A stretch of 64,000 nucleotides of DNA from Sphingomonas sp. JUb134. GTDB taxonomy: Bacteria > Pseudomonadota > Alphaproteobacteria > Sphingomonadales > Sphingomonadaceae. The stretch is taken from assembly GCF_004341505.2 (NCBI RefSeq), contig NZ_SLYP02000001.1:2442501-2506500 (forward strand), given 5' to 3'. Positions 62,523 to 64,000 of the stretch are shown here, one piece after another. The translations under genes were made by a program, and so were the position numbers. The notes under the pieces were generated by a model. It was not told the origin of the DNA. It did no database searches and saw nothing but the letters and a program-made list of their open reading frames with translations. The first letter of the stretch is position 1; every line of letters starts with the position of its first letter.

Positions 62523-63392
62523 ATGACGTACACCCCGGAACGACTGGTCGAGACGCTGACCGCGCTGCTCGACCTGGAGGAACTGGACACGGACCTGTAC
62601 CGGGGCGCGCGGCTGCCCGGCGGGCGCGGGCGCGTGTTCGGCGGCCAGGTGATCGGCCAGGCGCTTCAGGCGGCGCAGCAGTCCGTCGACGACAAGATCG
62701 CCCACTCGCTCCACGCCTATTTCATGCGTGCAGGCGATGCCGAGCATCCGATCATCTTCCGCGTGACCCGCGACTTCGACGGGCGGAGCTTCGCCACGCG
62801 GCGGGTGATGGCGTTGCAGCGCGGGCAGCCGATCCTGGTGCTCGCCGCCTCCTTCCAGCACCAGGAGGAAGGGCTGCACCACCAGGACGCGATGCCGGAC
62901 GTGCCGCCGCCCGAGGCGTTGGGATCCGAAGCGCAGGTGCAGGCGGAAATGGCAGGCGAGCTGTCGGACCCGGTGCGCAAGTTCCTTGCCCAGCCGCGCC
63001 CGATCGAGATGCGGCCGGTGGCGCCGGGCGACTGGCTGCGCTCCGAACCGCGGCCGCCGGTGCAGCACAGCTGGTTCCGCACGGTCGCTCCCCTGCCCGA
63101 CGACCCGGCGCTGCACCGGGCGGTGCTCGCCTATGCCAGCGACATGCTGCTGCTCGGCACGTCGATGATGCCGCATTCGGTGCGGCTGGGCGACCCGCGC
63201 ATGCAGACGGCGAGCCTGGACCATGCGTTGTGGCTGCACGAGCCGTTCCGGTTCGACGACTGGCTGCTCTACACGACGGACAGCCCGTGGGCGGGGAACG
63301 GGCGCGGGTTCAACCGCGGGCGGATCTTCACGCGTGATGGTCGGCTGGTGGCGAGCGTCGCGCAGGAGGGGCTGATCCGCAAGCGGGGGTGA
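62523..63392 (+). CDS. Acyl-CoA thioesterase II (TesB type)
   Basis: Hydrolyses fatty acyl-CoA. The 289-aa product has two hotdog domains: GGRGRVFGGQVIGQALQAAQ and LHAYFMRAGDAEHPIIFRV, with a FRVTRDFDGRSFATRRVMAL segment, then the second domain AVLAYASDMLLLGTSMMPHS and SLDHALWLHEPFRFDDWLLY. The Asp-Ser/Thr-Gln active site is compatible with the family. Start ATG 62523, divergent from the acyl-CoA synthetase. Confidence 0.94.
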   Translation: MTYTPERLVETLTALLDLEELDTDLYRGARLPGGRGRVFGGQVIGQALQAAQQSVDDKIAHSLHAYFMRAGDAEHPIIFRVTRDFDGRSFATRRVMALQRGQPILVLAASFQHQEEGLHHQDAMPDVPPPEALGSEAQVQAEMAGELSDPVRKFLAQPRPIEMRPVAPGDWLRSEPRPPVQHSWFRTVAPLPDDPALHRAVLAYASDMLLLGTSMMPHSVRLGDPRMQTASLDHALWLHEPFRFDDWLLYTTDSPWAGNGRGFNRGRIFTRDGRLVASVAQEGLIRKRG

Positions 63393-63429
63393 GGCCGGCC
63401 GGCGGGGGCCCGCGCGAGGATGTGCTGGT

Positions 63430-63606
63430 TCGTGGATCCGCCGTATTTCTGCGAAGGCAGGAATCCAGGGCCAAGCAGACCAACGACTTGCGGTGCTTGG
63501 AACCCTGGGCTCCTGCCTTCGCAGGAGCACGGGGGGAAGCGGCCGACATCACTGCCGCCTTGCCAGCTGGGCCGCAGCCTTTGCCGGAGTGGGATGCAGG
63601 TCGGGA
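63430..63606. repeat. Intergenic repeat cluster 8
   Basis: 63440-63470 (reverse; ATTTCTGC/GCAGGAAT) and 63502-63534 (forward; CTCCTGC/GCAGGAG) form an inverted pair whose spacer carries the inverted repeat CCAAGCA...TGCTTGG. 63564-63592 is a degraded copy (GGGCCGCAGCCTTTGCCGGA). It lies between the convergent thioesterase and phosphotransferase genes. Confidence 0.82.
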
Positions 63607-64000
63607 CTATGCGCCGGCGCGCTGAGCGTAGGTCCAGGCGGTGGCCGCGAGGGTCGCGCTATGGCCGGGGGCCTGTTCCTGCTCCAGAAGCGCGAGGCGG
63701 AAGAGCGTGTAGGCGAGGTGCCAGTCGAGGGCCGTGCCAGCTTGGCGGCCGCTCGCCTGACAATAGCGCGCCACCATCTCGTCTGCCGACGGGATGCCGC
63801 TTTCGGCGCCGGCGAGTTCGTCCAAGCCGGGGTGGAGTTCCGTGCCGCTCACCCAGCGCGCGAGCACATAGGCAAGGTCGATGCGCGGGTCGCCGACGCC
63901 GGCCTGGTCCCAGTCGAGCACAGCCGCCACGCGAACGCCCTCCTGCGAGAAAAGGAGGTTCTGGAGACGGAAGTCGCCGTGGACGATCGCGGGCGGCGCA
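63607..64000 (-). CDS. APH/choline-kinase family phosphotransferase, C-terminal part (cut by window edge)
   Basis: The last ~130 residues of an aminoglycoside-phosphotransferase-fold protein. The catalytic loop reads IVHGDFRLQNLL (HGDxRxxN), the metal motif VLDWDQAGVGDPRIDLA (DxD), then DLAYVLARWVSG. The N-terminal kinase lobe lies past base 64000. Close relatives in alphaproteobacteria are annotated as general phosphotransferases or acyl-CoA-dehydrogenase-like fusions; a resistance function is not implied. Confidence 0.85.
   Translation of the reverse strand, partial: APPAIVHGDFRLQNLLFSQEGVRVAAVLDWDQAGVGDPRIDLAYVLARWVSGTELHPGLDELAGAESGIPSADEMVARYCQASGRQAGTALDWHLAYTLFRLALLEQEQAPGHSATLAATAWTYAQRAGA

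Overview
The window is high-GC chromosomal DNA from an alphaproteobacterium, most likely Sphingomonas or a close sphingomonad. The support is combined: a 14-gene nuo operon with separate nuoC and nuoD, the order zapA - 6S RNA - 5-formyl-THF cyclo-ligase - DUF2842, a DUF3297 protein, an archaeal-type class I aldolase, a large TonB receptor beside ligA, and frequent GTG/TTG starts. The genus is inference. I see no prophage, insertion sequence, CRISPR array or rRNA operon. The content is mainly core metabolism and information processing.

Layout. 1-17241 (minus strand) is one long block: nuoABCDE, a 61-aa membrane ORF, nuoFGHIJKLMN, then birA, coaX and the 5' part of rnj (RNase J). Nearly every junction overlaps (ATGA, TGATG, GTGA, TAATG), which implies translational coupling. 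birA has no ATG/GTG/TTG start and probably begins at a CTG that overlaps the nuoN stop. 17525-19998 (minus) holds an M23 peptidase, efp, a small secreted protein and an inositol-monophosphatase-family gene. 20365-23254 holds thiE, a DUF72 gene, an ABM-domain gene and class I aldolase. 23400-24370 (plus) is a DUF4157-like HEGTH protein with a lipoprotein. 24555-29278 (minus) is a central-carbon operon, tkt-gap-MOSC-pgk. 29403-30885 (plus) is a coiled-coil ORF, zapA, 6S RNA, fau and DUF2842. Two tandem tRNA-Asp genes follow.

31503-33103 carries an AI-2E family transporter behind an unusual leader: a mini-ORF whose Shine-Dalgarno sequence pairs with about 14 nt of the 16S 3' end, followed by two hairpins. 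33175-43278 contains two paralogous lipoproteins, a HAD hydrolase, a DUF885 lipoprotein, DUF2490, uvrB, ferredoxin-NADP reductase, a threonine aldolase with a structured leader, and an SDR. 43423-49875 holds class I fumarase, ligA and the TonB receptor. 50010-52760 holds a LytS/LytTR-type two-component pair and a membrane protein/winged-helix pair behind overlapping palindromes. The rest holds DUF3297, a Tyr-rich secreted protein, typA, a putative metalloprotease, a TelA/XpaC pair, VOC, MFS, acyl-CoA synthetase, TesB-type thioesterase and a truncated phosphotransferase.

The most distinctive non-coding feature is a dispersed family of about 20 hairpin repeats in eight intergenic clusters. The arms differ between copies but change in a compensated way, many copies form inverted pairs, and six of eight clusters lie between convergent genes. 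The best candidates for something undescribed are this repeat family, the mini-ORF leader of the AI-2E transporter, the structured leader of the threonine aldolase gene, and the small ORFs that exactly fill the gaps in the nuo operon.
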